From contig OU015650.1 in the NCBI GenBank assembly GCA_907165275.2, forward strand, positions 1,332,001 to 1,396,000: DNA of 64,000 nucleotides, in the 5' to 3' direction. Made by a program: the position numbers and the translations under genes. Source of the DNA: Zygaena filipendulae (lineage: Eukaryota > Arthropoda > Insecta > Lepidoptera > Zygaenidae). Of this stretch, positions 24,843-35,135 are shown in pieces. Position 1 is the first letter of the stretch, and every line of letters begins with the position of its first letter. The notes beneath the pieces are model-generated. The model made no database searches. It saw only the letters and a program-made list of their open reading frames with translations, and was not told the DNA's origin.

Positions 24843-25604
24843 GACATAAAATCATTGTTATCGGAGTATAGGTACGCAGAAAGTAATTTAAATTGAAAAA
24901 TTCTATTGAAAGTCCCTTATGAAAAGTAGCTAAAGTAAATCAGTGGATATAAGTCAGTGATTTTTGTTTGTACGACTTTAGTTTTGTCTAAAAATAAACT
25001 AAAATTTCATTTAAACAACAAAATTATTTCGATATTGTGCAACTAACTTAGTTTTTAGAGTTTAAACACTGAACCGATTTCGATGAGGTTTGTTATTACA
25101 GTTCGCAGCATGTAGACAGCTTGTATGTACAGAATACTTTGTAGAGATTCCGAGGGGAGCTCAAAATTTATGGGGGTGTGAACGTAGACAATAATAGTGT
25201 AATTAAAAAAATTGCAAAATATTCTAATGAACAAAGTTTATATCTTATCTCTGATGTCTGTTACATCACTGTTCATTCAACACGATCTTTGCGAAATATT
25301 AATCGAGATTTACATAAACAGCCAATTTACCACCAGCATATAATTTTAGCTTTTTTAGGCAAAGTTATTTTTATATGCCGACCTTTCATCAAGGGTCAAT
25401 TCACACATATTATATTAGCGGGTTATCGCAACATTTTTTTTTTACCTAATATGCAGTTGTTAAGAGCACCCAAGTAGGTAGGTACACTCCGCGGCACAAA
25501 CTACAGATCTATATTTTCTTTTCCTTTTTACCTTAGCTTTTATAATAATAATAATAAGCCCTTTATCCTGAACCGTTTGCTTTCTTGATTAGTAATATTA
25601 TAGG

Positions 25605-25868
25605 ATATCTCTAAGCTCAGTGTGCCTCATAGCATAGGCCTCCTCTAACATCTTCTACTGCTTCCTGTCTCTAGCGACTCTTCTCCAGTTTGGACCCGCT
25701 GTCTTATCTCATCTTCCCATCTTTTGAACTGTCTTCCTCTTTGCCTTTTGCCATCTCTAGGATACCAGTCTGTTACTATTTTACTTCACTTTTCTTGATT
25801 ACTTCGCATTATATGGCCCGTCCATCTCAATTTTAATTGATCTATTTTTACAGTACATCCGTTACTCC
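25605..25868 (-). pseudogene. C-terminal fragment of a non-LTR retrotransposon (endonuclease/reverse-transcriptase protein)
   Basis: Read on the minus strand in shifting frames, the segment gives IDQLKLRWTGHIMRSNQEK, IVTDWYPRDGKRQRGRQFKR, WEDEIRQ, NWRRVARDRKQW and MLEEAYAMRHTEL. This arrangement (RW.GH..R, W.PR.GKR.RGR, RW.D(D/E), W.R.A.DR..W..LEEAF) is the usual tail of RTE-like and related insect LINE proteins. In-frame stops and at least two frameshifts show it is dead. The rest of the LINE is absent. Confidence 0.75.
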
Positions 25869-26738
25869 AGTTTTTGTTCGTATAAAGGTGTTTGTTATTC
25901 TATTCTATCTTGTTAAGGTATCACGATAGAATTTGGTAGCATTTGGTGGAGGTGATACTTGAGGGAGATGATTTAGTTCCGTGCTCGTCTTAATATGCAA
26001 TTATTTACCTACAGTTTGTGGCCATACATTCAGCCAATTTCAAGTAGAATAAATGTATTTGTAATAGCATCTTCGTGGTAAGGTTTGAAAGCAATATATG
26101 TAAAGGTACATTGCAAAATCTTTCTTAGAAGTGTTCCTTCAGAATCAACTTCTTCATGCGCACATAAAAAGCTAATAAAATTGTCTGATATAGAGCGTCG
26201 TAAAATACAACAGAATCCACTTCAACAATTTTTTATTTATATAAAATTAAATGATGGAGCCGCCATTTTCGATTTCCGTCAAAAACATCGTTTGATGCCT
26301 AGTACCTACCTACAGCATTCTGCTGAGGTTTCTCAGAGCCAGTTAAAGCAAAGGCTCAGTATCGCAAACATTCTACAGCTGTAGGTACCTACGTATACTT
26401 AATGGAATGCTCAATTTGCTGCGCTACACTAATAAAATTCACATTACATTTCAATTATCGCGGAAAATATACTGTTAATTTTAACCTGTCTGTACAAGGT
26501 TAATTAACAATTTTTTTTAATTAACGAACGAATGTTTTAAGACATTTACTTATTTTGATTATCAGCAGAAGTTTTTGGAACAAAGAAAACGGAAATATGA
26601 TATTACTTATAATATTATCAATTAATCTTGTGCCTGGTTTTGAGACTTTATGATCTACATAGGTAGCTTAAAATAACCTTCAGTCATTACGTATTTTAAA
26701 CCCAATTCTACTGAGTGGTAGGCAGATTTATTTCGTTA

Positions 26739-26949
26739 CTAGTTGTTCCCCGCGGTTTCACCCGCGTTAATTTCAGAGTTCCCGCGGGAATTCTGGGATA
26801 AAAAGTACCCTATGTGTTAATCCGATGTATAAGCTATATCATTGTAAAGTTTCATTTAAATACATCCAGTAGTTTTTGCGTGAAAGAGTAACAAACATCC
26901 ATCCATCCATACATACAAACTTTCGCGTTTGTATAATATTAGTAGGATT
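26739..26949 (+). repeat. TTTCACCCGCG repeat
   Basis: Starts ACTAGTTGTTCCCCGCGGTT and carries TTTCACCCGCGTTAATTTCA, AAAAAGTACCCTATGTGTTA and a (CATC)n/(CATA)n tract, ending CGCGTTTGTATAATATTAGT. It is nearly identical in arrangement to 20724-20948. Confidence 0.8.
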
Positions 26950-26963
26950 TCAACAGCACTGTT

Positions 26964-27237
26964 GGTGTAGTAGCGAACCTGATTGCTAGGCCAGCCCCCT
27001 TAGCCAAGTTGATATTATATCATCGTTATCGCTTCGTATCGTCATATTGTCACTTTTGAATGGACGAGTTTACGTGACCAAACGTAAACTCGTCCAATCA
27101 AAAGTCAAATTTTTCGTGACCACGTGAAATGATACGTACGTACTACGTACCTAACTTAATTTTCTATAGCGATAATGACGTTAGACATCAACTTGGATAA
27201 GGGTGCTAGCCTAGCAGTCAGGTCCGCTACTACACCT
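26964..27237. mobile_element. Long foldback element (274 bp)
   Basis: The left arm starts GGTGTAGTAGCGAACCTGAT and runs through TTGCTAGGCCAGCCCCCTTA, CCAAGTTGATATTATATCAT and GGACGAGTTTACGT. The right arm mirrors it: ACGTAAACTCGTCCAATCAA, GACATCAACTTGGATAAGGG, GCTAGCCTAGCAGTCAGGTC, CGCTACTACACC. The central loop is only about six bases (GACCAA) and the innermost 14-bp stem is perfect. There is no coding capacity. It lies 150 bp upstream of the TTCTA array. Confidence 0.75.
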
Positions 27238-27344
27238 TACAGATGGTCAACTTGGCCAAGAGGGCAGGTCTCGCTGGGTCGATGTCCACATCACAGTAAA
27301 TATTTATGGGATGAATATTTTTGTGTTCACCTTGAGTTGGAACG

Positions 27345-27388
27345 GTATAAGTAAACCCTTGTGTGTGTCTGTTGCGCAATAAAAAATT
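27345..27388 (+). repeat. Retroposon 3' end leading into the TTCTA array
   Basis: CTTGTGTGTGTCTGTTGCGC followed by AATAAAAAATTATTC is shared almost base for base with 44595-44626, which leads into the second TTCTA array, and in reverse and shorter form with 59255-59290. An AATAAA-like signal just before the array fits a retroposon tail. Confidence 0.7.
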
Positions 27389-28769
27389 ATTCTATTCTAT
27401 TCTATTCTATTCTATTCTATTCTATTCTATTCTATTCTATTCTATTCTATTCTATTCTATTCTATTCTATTCTATTCTATTCTATTCTATTCTATTCTAT
27501 TCTATTCTATTCTATTCTATTCTATTCTATTCTATTCTATTCTATTCTATTCTATTCTATTCTATTCTATTCTATTCTATTCTATTCTATTCTATTCTAT
27601 TCTATTCTATTCTATTCTATTCTATTCTATTCTATTCTATTCTATTCTATTCTATTCTATTCTATTCTATTCTATTCTATTCTATTCTATTCTATTCTAT
27701 TCTATTCTATTCTATTCTATTCTATTCTATTCTATTCTATTCTATTCTATTCTATTCTATTCTATTCTATTCTATTCTATTCTATTCTATTCTATTCTAT
27801 TCTATTCTATTCTATTCTATTCTATTCTATTCTATTCTATTCTATTCTATTCTATTCTATTCTATTCTATTCTATTCTATTCTATTCTATTCTATTCTAT
27901 TCTATTCTATTCTATTCTATTCTATTCTATTCTATTCTATTCTATTCTATTCTATTCTATTCTATTCTATTCTATTCTATTCTATTCTATTCTATTCTAT
28001 TCTATTCTATTCTATTCTATTCTATTCTATTCTATTCTATTCTATTCTATTCTATTCTATTCTATTCTATTCTATTCTATTCTATTCTATTCTATTCTAT
28101 TCTATTCTATTCTATTCTATTCTATTCTATTCTATTCTATTCTATTCTATTCTATTCTATTCTATTCTATTCTATTCTATTCTATTCTATTCTATTCTAT
28201 TCTATTCTATTCTATTCTATTCTATTCTATTCTATTCTATTCTATTCTATTCTATTCTATTCTATTCTATTCTATTCTATTCTATTCTATTCTATTCTAT
28301 TCTATTCTATTCTATTCTATTCTATTCTATTCTATTCTATTCTATTCTATTCTATTCTATTCTATTCTATTCTATTCTATTCTATTCTATTCTATTCTAT
28401 TCTATTCTATTCTATTCTATTCTATTCTATTCTATTCTATTCTATTCTATTCTATTCTATTCTATTCTATTCTATTCTATTCTATTCTATTCTATTCTAT
28501 TCTATTCTATTCTATTCTATTCTATTCTATTCTATTCTATTCTATTCTATTCTATTCTATTCTATTCTATTCTATTCTATTCTATTCTATTCTATTCTAT
28601 TCTATTCTATTCTATTCTATTCTATTCTATTCTATTCTATTCTATTCTATTCTATTCTATTCTATTCTATTCTATTCTATTCTATTCTATTCTATTCTAT
28701 TCTATTCTATTCTATTCTATTCTATTCTATTCTATTCTATTCTATTCTATTCTATTCTATTCTATTCTA
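27389..28769. repeat. (TTCTA)n satellite-size array, about 276 copies
   Basis: 1,380 bp of the five-base unit TTCTA with no interruption that I can see. Because three units equal fifteen bases, all frames stay open and give long ILFYS repeats; these are not genes. The right border is an abrupt change to AAGTAGGTACC. The perfection over this length implies recent expansion or an assembly effect. Confidence 0.97.
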
Positions 28770-28831
28770 AGTAGGTACCAATTTACCTAAATCGGTTCAT
28801 ACACCATACGTTGGTGTCCAAAGTAATTGGG

Positions 28832-29143
28832 TATGAAAATCAAAATTCTAATTAGTCCGTCGGTTAGAGAATAAAAAATAATAGACACGTATTTTTTACT
28901 TTTTCAAATTAATGAAAATAAACATAGATAAAGCGCATTAGTTTAGGGTGGGGGAGTCGTGACGTCATTATTCAGTATAAGCCCCGTACAAACTGCACTG
29001 GGCTGTGACGTCACGTGAAATTTCAAACCAATGTATCGCCGTTATTTTTTGGTTACCTACGTAGAAAAAGAAAAAAATACGTGTCCGATGTTTTTTACTA
29101 ATCTACACGATGTACTAAAAAAACATTTAGTCAAGTAGCCAAT
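28832..29143 (+). mobile_element. MITE-A copy 4
   Basis: It begins GGTATGAAAATCAAAATTCT and ends TTTAGTCAAGTAGCC. It has the AGTATAAGCCCCGTACAAAC core, GTGACGTCAT at about 28970 and GTGACGTCAC at about 29005. It lies within 70 bp of the TTCTA array and 10 bp from the next MITE-A copy. Confidence 0.85.
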
Positions 29144-29152
29144 GGGGATGTG

Positions 29153-29467
29153 GGCTACTTTTGAAAATCAAAATTCTAATTAGTCCGTCAGTTAGAAAAT
29201 AAAAAACAATAGACACGTATTTTTTGCTTTTTCAAATAAATTAAAATATACAGAGATAAAGCGCAGATAAAGTTTAGGGTGAGGGGGTCGTGACGTCACT
29301 AACCGCCAAAACCGCCATACAAACTGTCAGAATAGTGACGTCACGCAAAATTTCAACTCAATATATCGCCGTTATTTATAGATTACGTAAAAAAAGAAAA
29401 AATACGTGTCCAATATTTTTGAATAATCTACAAGACGGACTAAAAAAAAATTAGTCAACATGCCCAT
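29153..29467 (+). mobile_element. MITE-A copy 5
   Basis: Head-to-tail with copy 4. It begins CTACTTTTGAAAATCAAAAT and ends TTAGTCAACATGCCCA. Its core CAAAACCGCCATACAAACTG and TCAGAATAGTGACGTCAC define a third subfamily, shared with 36838-37165. Both GTGACGTCAC sites are intact. Confidence 0.85.
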
Positions 29468-29702
29468 TGTGCTTGACTAGACAATGTGTGTATGGTCTAG
29501 ATTTCTAGAACAATATGCACTTGGTCCTTCGAAGTCGAACAATTCATATTGAGAAAGTATCGCACTTTAAGTAGGTATAAGTAGAAAGTGTTTTGTAAGT
29601 TTTACGACGGAATAGTGGACGAATTTCTAAAAACGAGCGAATACATCATAATAAAATCTTATAAATTCCACAAGTCACCGAGTTACCAAGTTAGTATGTA
29701 GT

Positions 29703-29892
29703 ACTAGCTGTCCCGCGCGGTTTCACCCGCGGTAATTTCGGAGTGCCCGCCGATGTCGGGATAAATAGTACCTACCCTATATCACTAAGGACTACCGAAG
29801 CTCAAAGTCGGTTCAGTAGATCCAGAGATTACCCTCTACATTCTACAATATCACAAACTCACAAACTTTAGCTCTTTATAATATTAGTATAG
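29703..29892 (+). repeat. TTTCACCCGCG repeat
   Basis: Starts ACTAGCTGTCCCGCGCGGTT, with CACCCGCGGTAATTTCGGAG and GGATAAATAGTACCTACCCT, and ends CTTTATAATATTAGTATAG. Confidence 0.8.
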
Positions 29893-30121
29893 ATTTAACA
29901 TCTAGGTATAAAGGGGTAGAATGTGTTCGTATTTGTCATCCTGTGGGATCATGCCATTAAAAAATATAATTCTGCACTTCCCAATCGATATAGAATTTTA
30001 ATTGAGTTTTTTAACATCACGTAACTCCAGCTGGAAATCAGGATGTCAGCCCAATTAATCTACTGCCAACAAAAACACCATCTCTTAAGCATTACATCGT
30101 TTTCAATGTGTGGATGTTCCT

Positions 30122-30351
30122 ACCTCAGACCAAATAAAAACTAAAGACGGAACGCGTAGAACAAACAAGTGAAGCCCGGAAAAAGACACCATCGCCGTGC
30201 ACGTACACAGAAACACGCACACACTTACAAGAAAAAGACACCATACCTGGGAATCGTTGTGGCACTTTCCTAATCACCACATGCATACGCATAACCGGCT
30301 TCACTTCGTTGTTCGAGACGTTCCGTCTTTAGTTTTTATTTGGTCTGAGGT
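30122..30351. mobile_element. Foldback MITE with 50-60 nt arms
   Basis: ACCTCAGACCAAATAAAAAC then TAAAGACGGAACG at the left is mirrored by CGTTCCGTCTTTAGTTTTTA then TTTGGTCTGAGGT at the right. Further in, AACAAACAAGTGAAGCC pairs with GGCTTCACTTCGTTGTT. TCCTA sits at both outer borders and may be the target duplication. The loop holds CACACACAAG-type simple sequence. Confidence 0.75.
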
Positions 30352-30784
30352 TCCTACGTGATGTAGGACTATAAGAGAAGTCCGAATTATTATTCAATAA
30401 ACGAAATTTTTAATGTTTACAATAAAACTATATGCTTATAATATGATAATAAACAATACGAGAATCCTCAAAAAATGTACTCTTTTCCAGAAAACATTAA
30501 TTTAATTTAATTTAATTATAAACTTTAATTTCCTCTTTTAACTCTCGCAAATTCAAGATAATAATTAAAAGAACGGATGAGCGAAAGGACTCCAGCGAAA
30601 CATAAATTAAGATCAGACATTTTTATTGCTTTAATTAATTTTATCTATTACGAAACGTAGGTGTGCAATTAGATGGAGGATGTAATGTGATCATGACCGA
30701 TATTTTGTTGCTTATCTTTAAAAACATTTAATTAGTTTGCGACTTTATCTGTCTAAAATAATAAAAAGCAATATAAGTATTGTT

Positions 30785-30930
30785 TGAATACATACTATAA
30801 TAATACGAAAGTATTTCTGTCCGTCTATCTCACCTCACTCAACCTAACGTCTTGAAATTTTGCATTCACGTTGCCAAAAGTACGAATAGGGTAGGGCTTT
30901 TTATCCCAGAAAAATAACCGCATTAAATGC
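30785..30930 (-). repeat. Truncated TTTCACCCGCG-family repeat
   Basis: Shows ATAATAATACGAAAGTATTT, CTGTCCGTCTATCTCAC, CTTGAAATTTTGCATTCACG and TTTTTATCCCAGAAAAATAA, so the CG-rich end is missing or replaced. Confidence 0.5.
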
Positions 30931-30980
30931 ATTGAGTACACGTTGTTAGGGGGCTACAGAGAAGAACATCCGTCGTCAAC

Positions 30981-31082
30981 ATATTTAGTCCGTTAGTTAG
31001 ATATTAAAAAAATAATAGACATGTATATTTTGTGTTTTCAAATTAATAAAAATATACTTGGATACAAAGTCAAATAGCATCA
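30981..31082 (+). mobile_element. MITE-A copy 9, deleted
   Basis: ATTTAGTCCGTTAGTTAGAT and TAATAGACATGTATATTTTG match the left end, and CAAAGTCAAATAGCATC the right end. The centre with both palindromes is gone, leaving about 100 bp. Confidence 0.6.
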
Positions 31083-32427
31083 GCTACTTATTAGGTGCGC
31101 AAAAATTAAACAAAAGCTTTTTTTGTCTTTATTTATCGGAAACATACGGACTTGACATAATTTTGATAATGTGATAACATACATCACGACTTGATAGGCG
31201 TTTTAACACTTGAACTCCGTGAACAGTGAAGTATTAAACTATAGGTTATGCGGAAACTTACAACCTATTGGACCCATTTCAAGTATTCTATTTTTATTGC
31301 TAAAAGCCTCGCTTACATAATATTAATGTAGAATCGAACGACGATTTTGGTGGAATCGCGTAAGGAGTTTTAGTAGGTTTCCTTACATAACATTAGTGGG
31401 TGGGTATTGAATAATGATGGGCGGCCTGATTATAATTTTGGTATGATAATAGTGTCCAATGCACCGGCTGGACGGTGTGTGTTGAATGCTAAAGTCGTGA
31501 AAGTCTCGTGAAAGCGCGTCGGTGCGCGTGCAGACCTAATATAGAGGAAGAGACCTTCTTCTTTTTTTTCTGCAGTTAAAGCATCTATTACGATTTATCG
31601 CCTTTAATTTTGCCAATGAGAATGTCTTCTTCTATAATTATGGCGATACGCCAATGACAATATTAGATTGATCCCGAAAATGAAACACGATTCTCTATCG
31701 AGAACTAGTTTCTTTTTTGGAAAACAAAATGTCTGCTGAGTGATGATTGAAGTATCATTGTACACCTGTGACAATATAAGTATATACACATATAGGTATA
31801 TACAAGCGAACTGATTTAACTCTCTACTACTCTACTATACCTACTATTATACAGACGGATATTGTATGCACACGGAGATTGATCTTCGAATTCAAGTCGA
31901 TATCTAGGTACTGTCATCAACATCATCATCCCCACAGCAGTTATACTCGTACCTCTATCATCTAGGTATGCTTGTGGGGCGCGGAGAGTGTCGCTTCGTC
32001 CCGTAGTAGGAATAGTTACCATTCATTGCTATTTGCTACTCTTAAGAGAGAGTGAAAAAACACTGATAACAATTGACACAGCAGCTTTTGACAACAAATG
32101 ACACCTCAAAACTTGCATTCCGTTAGTAATCTATATATTATTTAATCGGAGTTCATTTAGTAGCTTTATCATGAGGCGCATTCAAAGATACATGAAAACA
32201 ACAGCTTTATTATTAGTTGTTTTAGACCAGCAGGTCTTAAGGAATATCTCTATGGTGGAAGAATATCTCCATGATCCGTGAAGTCTTGAAACGAAAACAA
32301 AAGTGCTCCAAGTGGGCACTTTAACTACCGAATAATGTTCCAGTTTTGTCACGCTCGTTTGCCTCGAAATGTACGGTTCAGTTCATGCGACACGATATCC
32401 ACAGAATCTATACGAGTAGGTACGTTC
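31083..32427. other. No recognisable gene
   Basis: AT-rich DNA with a slightly GC-richer patch at 31440-31545 (GCGCGTCGGTGCGCGTGCAG) followed by a pyrimidine tract. That looks superficially like a splice acceptor but no open frame of significance follows. Confidence 0.3.
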
Positions 32428-32520
32428 AATTTTATTTATTTATTTATTCTTTATTGCACAGTGTGTACAAATGGCGAACTTAATGCCTTGCTTAACTCAA
32501 TTCAATCACACTTAGAGTTT
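32428..32520 (-). repeat. LINE/SINE 3' tail with (TTTA)n
   Basis: On the minus strand GGCATTAAGTTCGCCATTTG TACACAC and TGCAATAAAGAATAAATAAA form a retroposon end with a polyadenylation-like AATAAA and a simple tail. The same end occurs at 47468-47570. Confidence 0.65.
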
Positions 32521-33071
32521 AGTAGCATGTTGGCTGGATTTGGCCCGATCATCACGCACCATCGACATCTTTGTATGTTTAACAATAAAGATATACGTAT
32601 CAATGTTTGTCTTGAGTATTTATTTGAAAGTAAATAATAGATATATATGCAACCAGCTCATTTTTCAATCCTCAGACAAAAGCTAACGAGAGAAGTTCTA
32701 AATGTAACAATACACTGAAAACGAATCAGTTTATTTTTTCATACTTACGAAAAAGTGTTAAATCTATGGCTAATACTTTGATCCAAGATGTAAATTAATT
32801 CCGTTCATAGTTTTTGCGTGAAATACAAATGGCTACAAAAAAAGCATGTACCTACTTATGTAAGTCAGAAGTTATAGACTTTGACAAAAAGAATTACTTT
32901 GGCGTGAATTTGAAGTTTGCGCCAGGTTATTATTGAATTTTCGTTAGCGAGCGCACGTGATCGATTTACTCTCACCGCGCCAAAATGAGTATCATATTTT
33001 TTATCTTTAAAAATGTTGCATTAAATTTTACATTGCATAACCTCGATATTTTCTCATGTTTATAATTTAAA

Positions 33072-33355
33072 CTAGATGTATCTCGAGATTTCACCCTCGT
33101 TAAATTCGGAATTCCCGCGGTAGTTCCGTGACAAAAGTACCCTATGTCAATTTCTACACCCGTGACAACATAATATATGCAGAATATAATATGCCGATTC
33201 ACCCACTCTAATTTCGGGGTTCCGCAGGAATTCCCTCTCTGTACTTACCTACCGCTAACAACGTGTTTGCAAAATTTCACGATGATCGGTTGAGTAGTGT
33301 AACAAACCGACAAATGAATAAATAAACTCACATTCGCTTTTATAATTGTGAGTAG
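33072..33355 (+). repeat. Two overlapping TTTCACCCGCG repeats
   Basis: A first copy starts ACTAGATGTATCTCGAGATT and includes CCCGCGGTAGTTCCGTGACA and TACACCCGTGACAACATAA. A second set of CACTCTAATTTCGGGGTTCC, GCTAACAACGTGTTTGCAAA and GATGATCGGTTGAGTAGTG then runs to CGCTTTTATAATTGTGAGTA. Confidence 0.65.
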
Positions 33356-33704
33356 ATATGAATATACACTGGAAGTGTACAGTTGGGTGTAAAACAGCGT
33401 CTAGCTTTAGGCGATCTAACTAATAGGTACTAGAGGTTGCCGCCAGTCGCCACTCGGCTCGGCCGCCACAATATGGTATTTCTGCCCAATAATGATGCTG
33501 CAATAATTTTTGTAATTATTTCTATTTGTCTCTAGTGTTGTGGATTGTTCTATAGTTCTATACAGTGGGTAACGCCAGCACATTAATTTTAATTACTTTC
33601 GTCGCGGAATTCACTGAATAAATTTATTTTTGATGAATCTTTTTATTAGAATCAAGAAAGCGTTACAGAGCACTTATGATAAGGTGAGTATTAGTAAGTG
33701 TTAT

Positions 33705-33838
33705 ATTACTAGCTGTCACGCGCGGTTTCACGCGATACTTTCGAAGTTCCCGCGGAATTATTCCATACAAACTTTGCAACCCCTTTTCATCCCCTTAGGG
33801 GTTGACTTTTCCACTATTTTTAGGTAAACTTAACAAAG
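33705..33838 (+). repeat. TTTCACCCGCG repeat, second subfamily
   Basis: Starts TTACTAGCTGTCACGCGCGG and continues with CATACAAACTTTGCAACCCC and TTTTCATCCCCTTAGGGGTT, the body of the 37752-37960 subfamily. Confidence 0.65.
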
Positions 33839-34613
33839 AAAAAAGTTGTAGTTATAGGAAATAACCTAGAAATAGTAGCAGACAACCATTGTAATTTTTT
33901 ATTCACAAATTGTTTATTTTTTTTTTTGTTTTTTTTTTTTTTACTGGCCTGGCCGCTGGCTTTCCTACCCGCGGTAATTTCGGAGATCCCGTGGGAACTC
34001 CGGCACAAAAAGTACCCTGTGTCCTTCTCTGTACCTCTGACAACGTGTGTACAAAATTTCGTGATGATCGGTTGAGCCGTTAACACGTTAGCTGCGGCAC
34101 CAATTTTTGCAAACTTTCCGTTCCTGCGGCACGAGGTATTATCGGCCCGCACCGTGACCAGACGTTAGGGCGACACGCGGTCTATTAGACCCCACCTCCT
34201 TTAACAGACTAAAATCCATTTTCTGGCGCGAAATCAAAGATAAATGAAAATTTTGGTCCTTAACGACATAGACAGTGAATTGATGAACCTTAATGTACCG
34301 TCGCCCCGGGATCTGATAGCTAGTTTATTAATTATTGGCAAAACAAAATATGGGATCTTATACACCTCGTAACGCACTGAAATAGTGTAAATTTTCGCTA
34401 AGATTAGTGATGAGAAAAATAATATCGACGCAACGACGTTTAACTATTTTCGTGTGAAATAATAGTCACAGAATAGAAAAAAAAGAAAACCAGAAGTAGA
34501 AAAGAAACTATCTCGGCTTTAAAAAATACACTTATTAAAACTTTAATTGACATAAAAAAATCAGTAACAATATACTTTTTTATAAAAAATCTCAATATAT
34601 ATTTTGTACTTAT

Positions 34614-34963
34614 TTATGAGTGTTTTTCATTGAAACAGGGTAGACAATAAGATTTTTTGCACTTAGAGCACTGAGTCAAAATCTTTTTGGATTTTTTGTC
34701 AGCTTCACGAGATGGTAAAAATGTGCATAGTTTCTGGTAACAACCAACACATCTTCTTCTTTTTTCACCCTTTTCAAGGCAATGACGTGCGCTGCTTTCA
34801 GGTGCTGAAAAATAACAAAAATGTAAAGATAACGTAATAAAACTGGCATTGTTACTTAGGTTAGATCGTAGATGAGAATAACAATGATAATGTATAACTG
34901 CATTAAAAACTTACCTGTTTTGGTTCCGTTTCTGGGTTTTTTAAAATTAACTTCTTCCGACAT
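34614..34963 (-). CDS. piggyBac Cys-rich DNA-binding domain as a separate two-exon ORF (predicted)
   Basis: Predicted join: exon 1 34915-34963 (49 nt, ATG in ACGATGT), a 110-bp intron with GTAAGT donor and TTATTTTTCAG acceptor, exon 2 34614-34804. The splice restores frame exactly and gives 79 residues ending at TAA. Residues 1-16 read MSEEVNFKKPRNGTKT; the rest is the piggyBac C-terminal Cys-rich domain: H24, C25, C35-x2-C38, C43, C62-x2-C65, C70-x2-C73 and H78, with the typical RRRCVGCY and KSYCLPCF signatures. In full transposases this domain binds subterminal repeats while catalysis is done by the missing upstream DDD domain. The product therefore could bind but not cut. The splice and the start are inference; exon 2 homology is strong. 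Confidence 0.65.
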
Positions 34964-35084
34964 CGTTTAGACATCTTCGGCGATGTAAAAGGACGTGCTC
35001 TCCAATCGACGTGATGCACAACACTAGTCGCGGGGAGCTCGCGTTGGGTGCGGTACGAGGTCCGAGGGGATATGGGACGTTTTA

Positions 35085-35135
35085 GCCTCGTTCCGCACTG
35101 CATTAAAATTATATTAATTCAGTGCGGTACGAGGC
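35085..35135. repeat. Palindrome of the piggyBac subterminal motif
   Basis: GCCTCGTTCCGCACTG and CAGTGCGGTACGAGGC are inverted arms (15 of 16 match) around an AT-rich spacer. The 13-bp core GTGCGGnACGAGG also occurs at 35048-35060 and, inverted, at 35315-35327 next to the right end; a variant CTGCGGCACGAGG is at 34124-34136 near the left end. Confidence 0.75.

Noticed and set aside
27361..28790. Open frames of about 470 codons with an ILFYS repeat
   Set aside because: They are translations of the (TTCTA)n array; every frame is open because the unit contains no stop in phase. The apparent starts are GTG codons in the retroposon flank.
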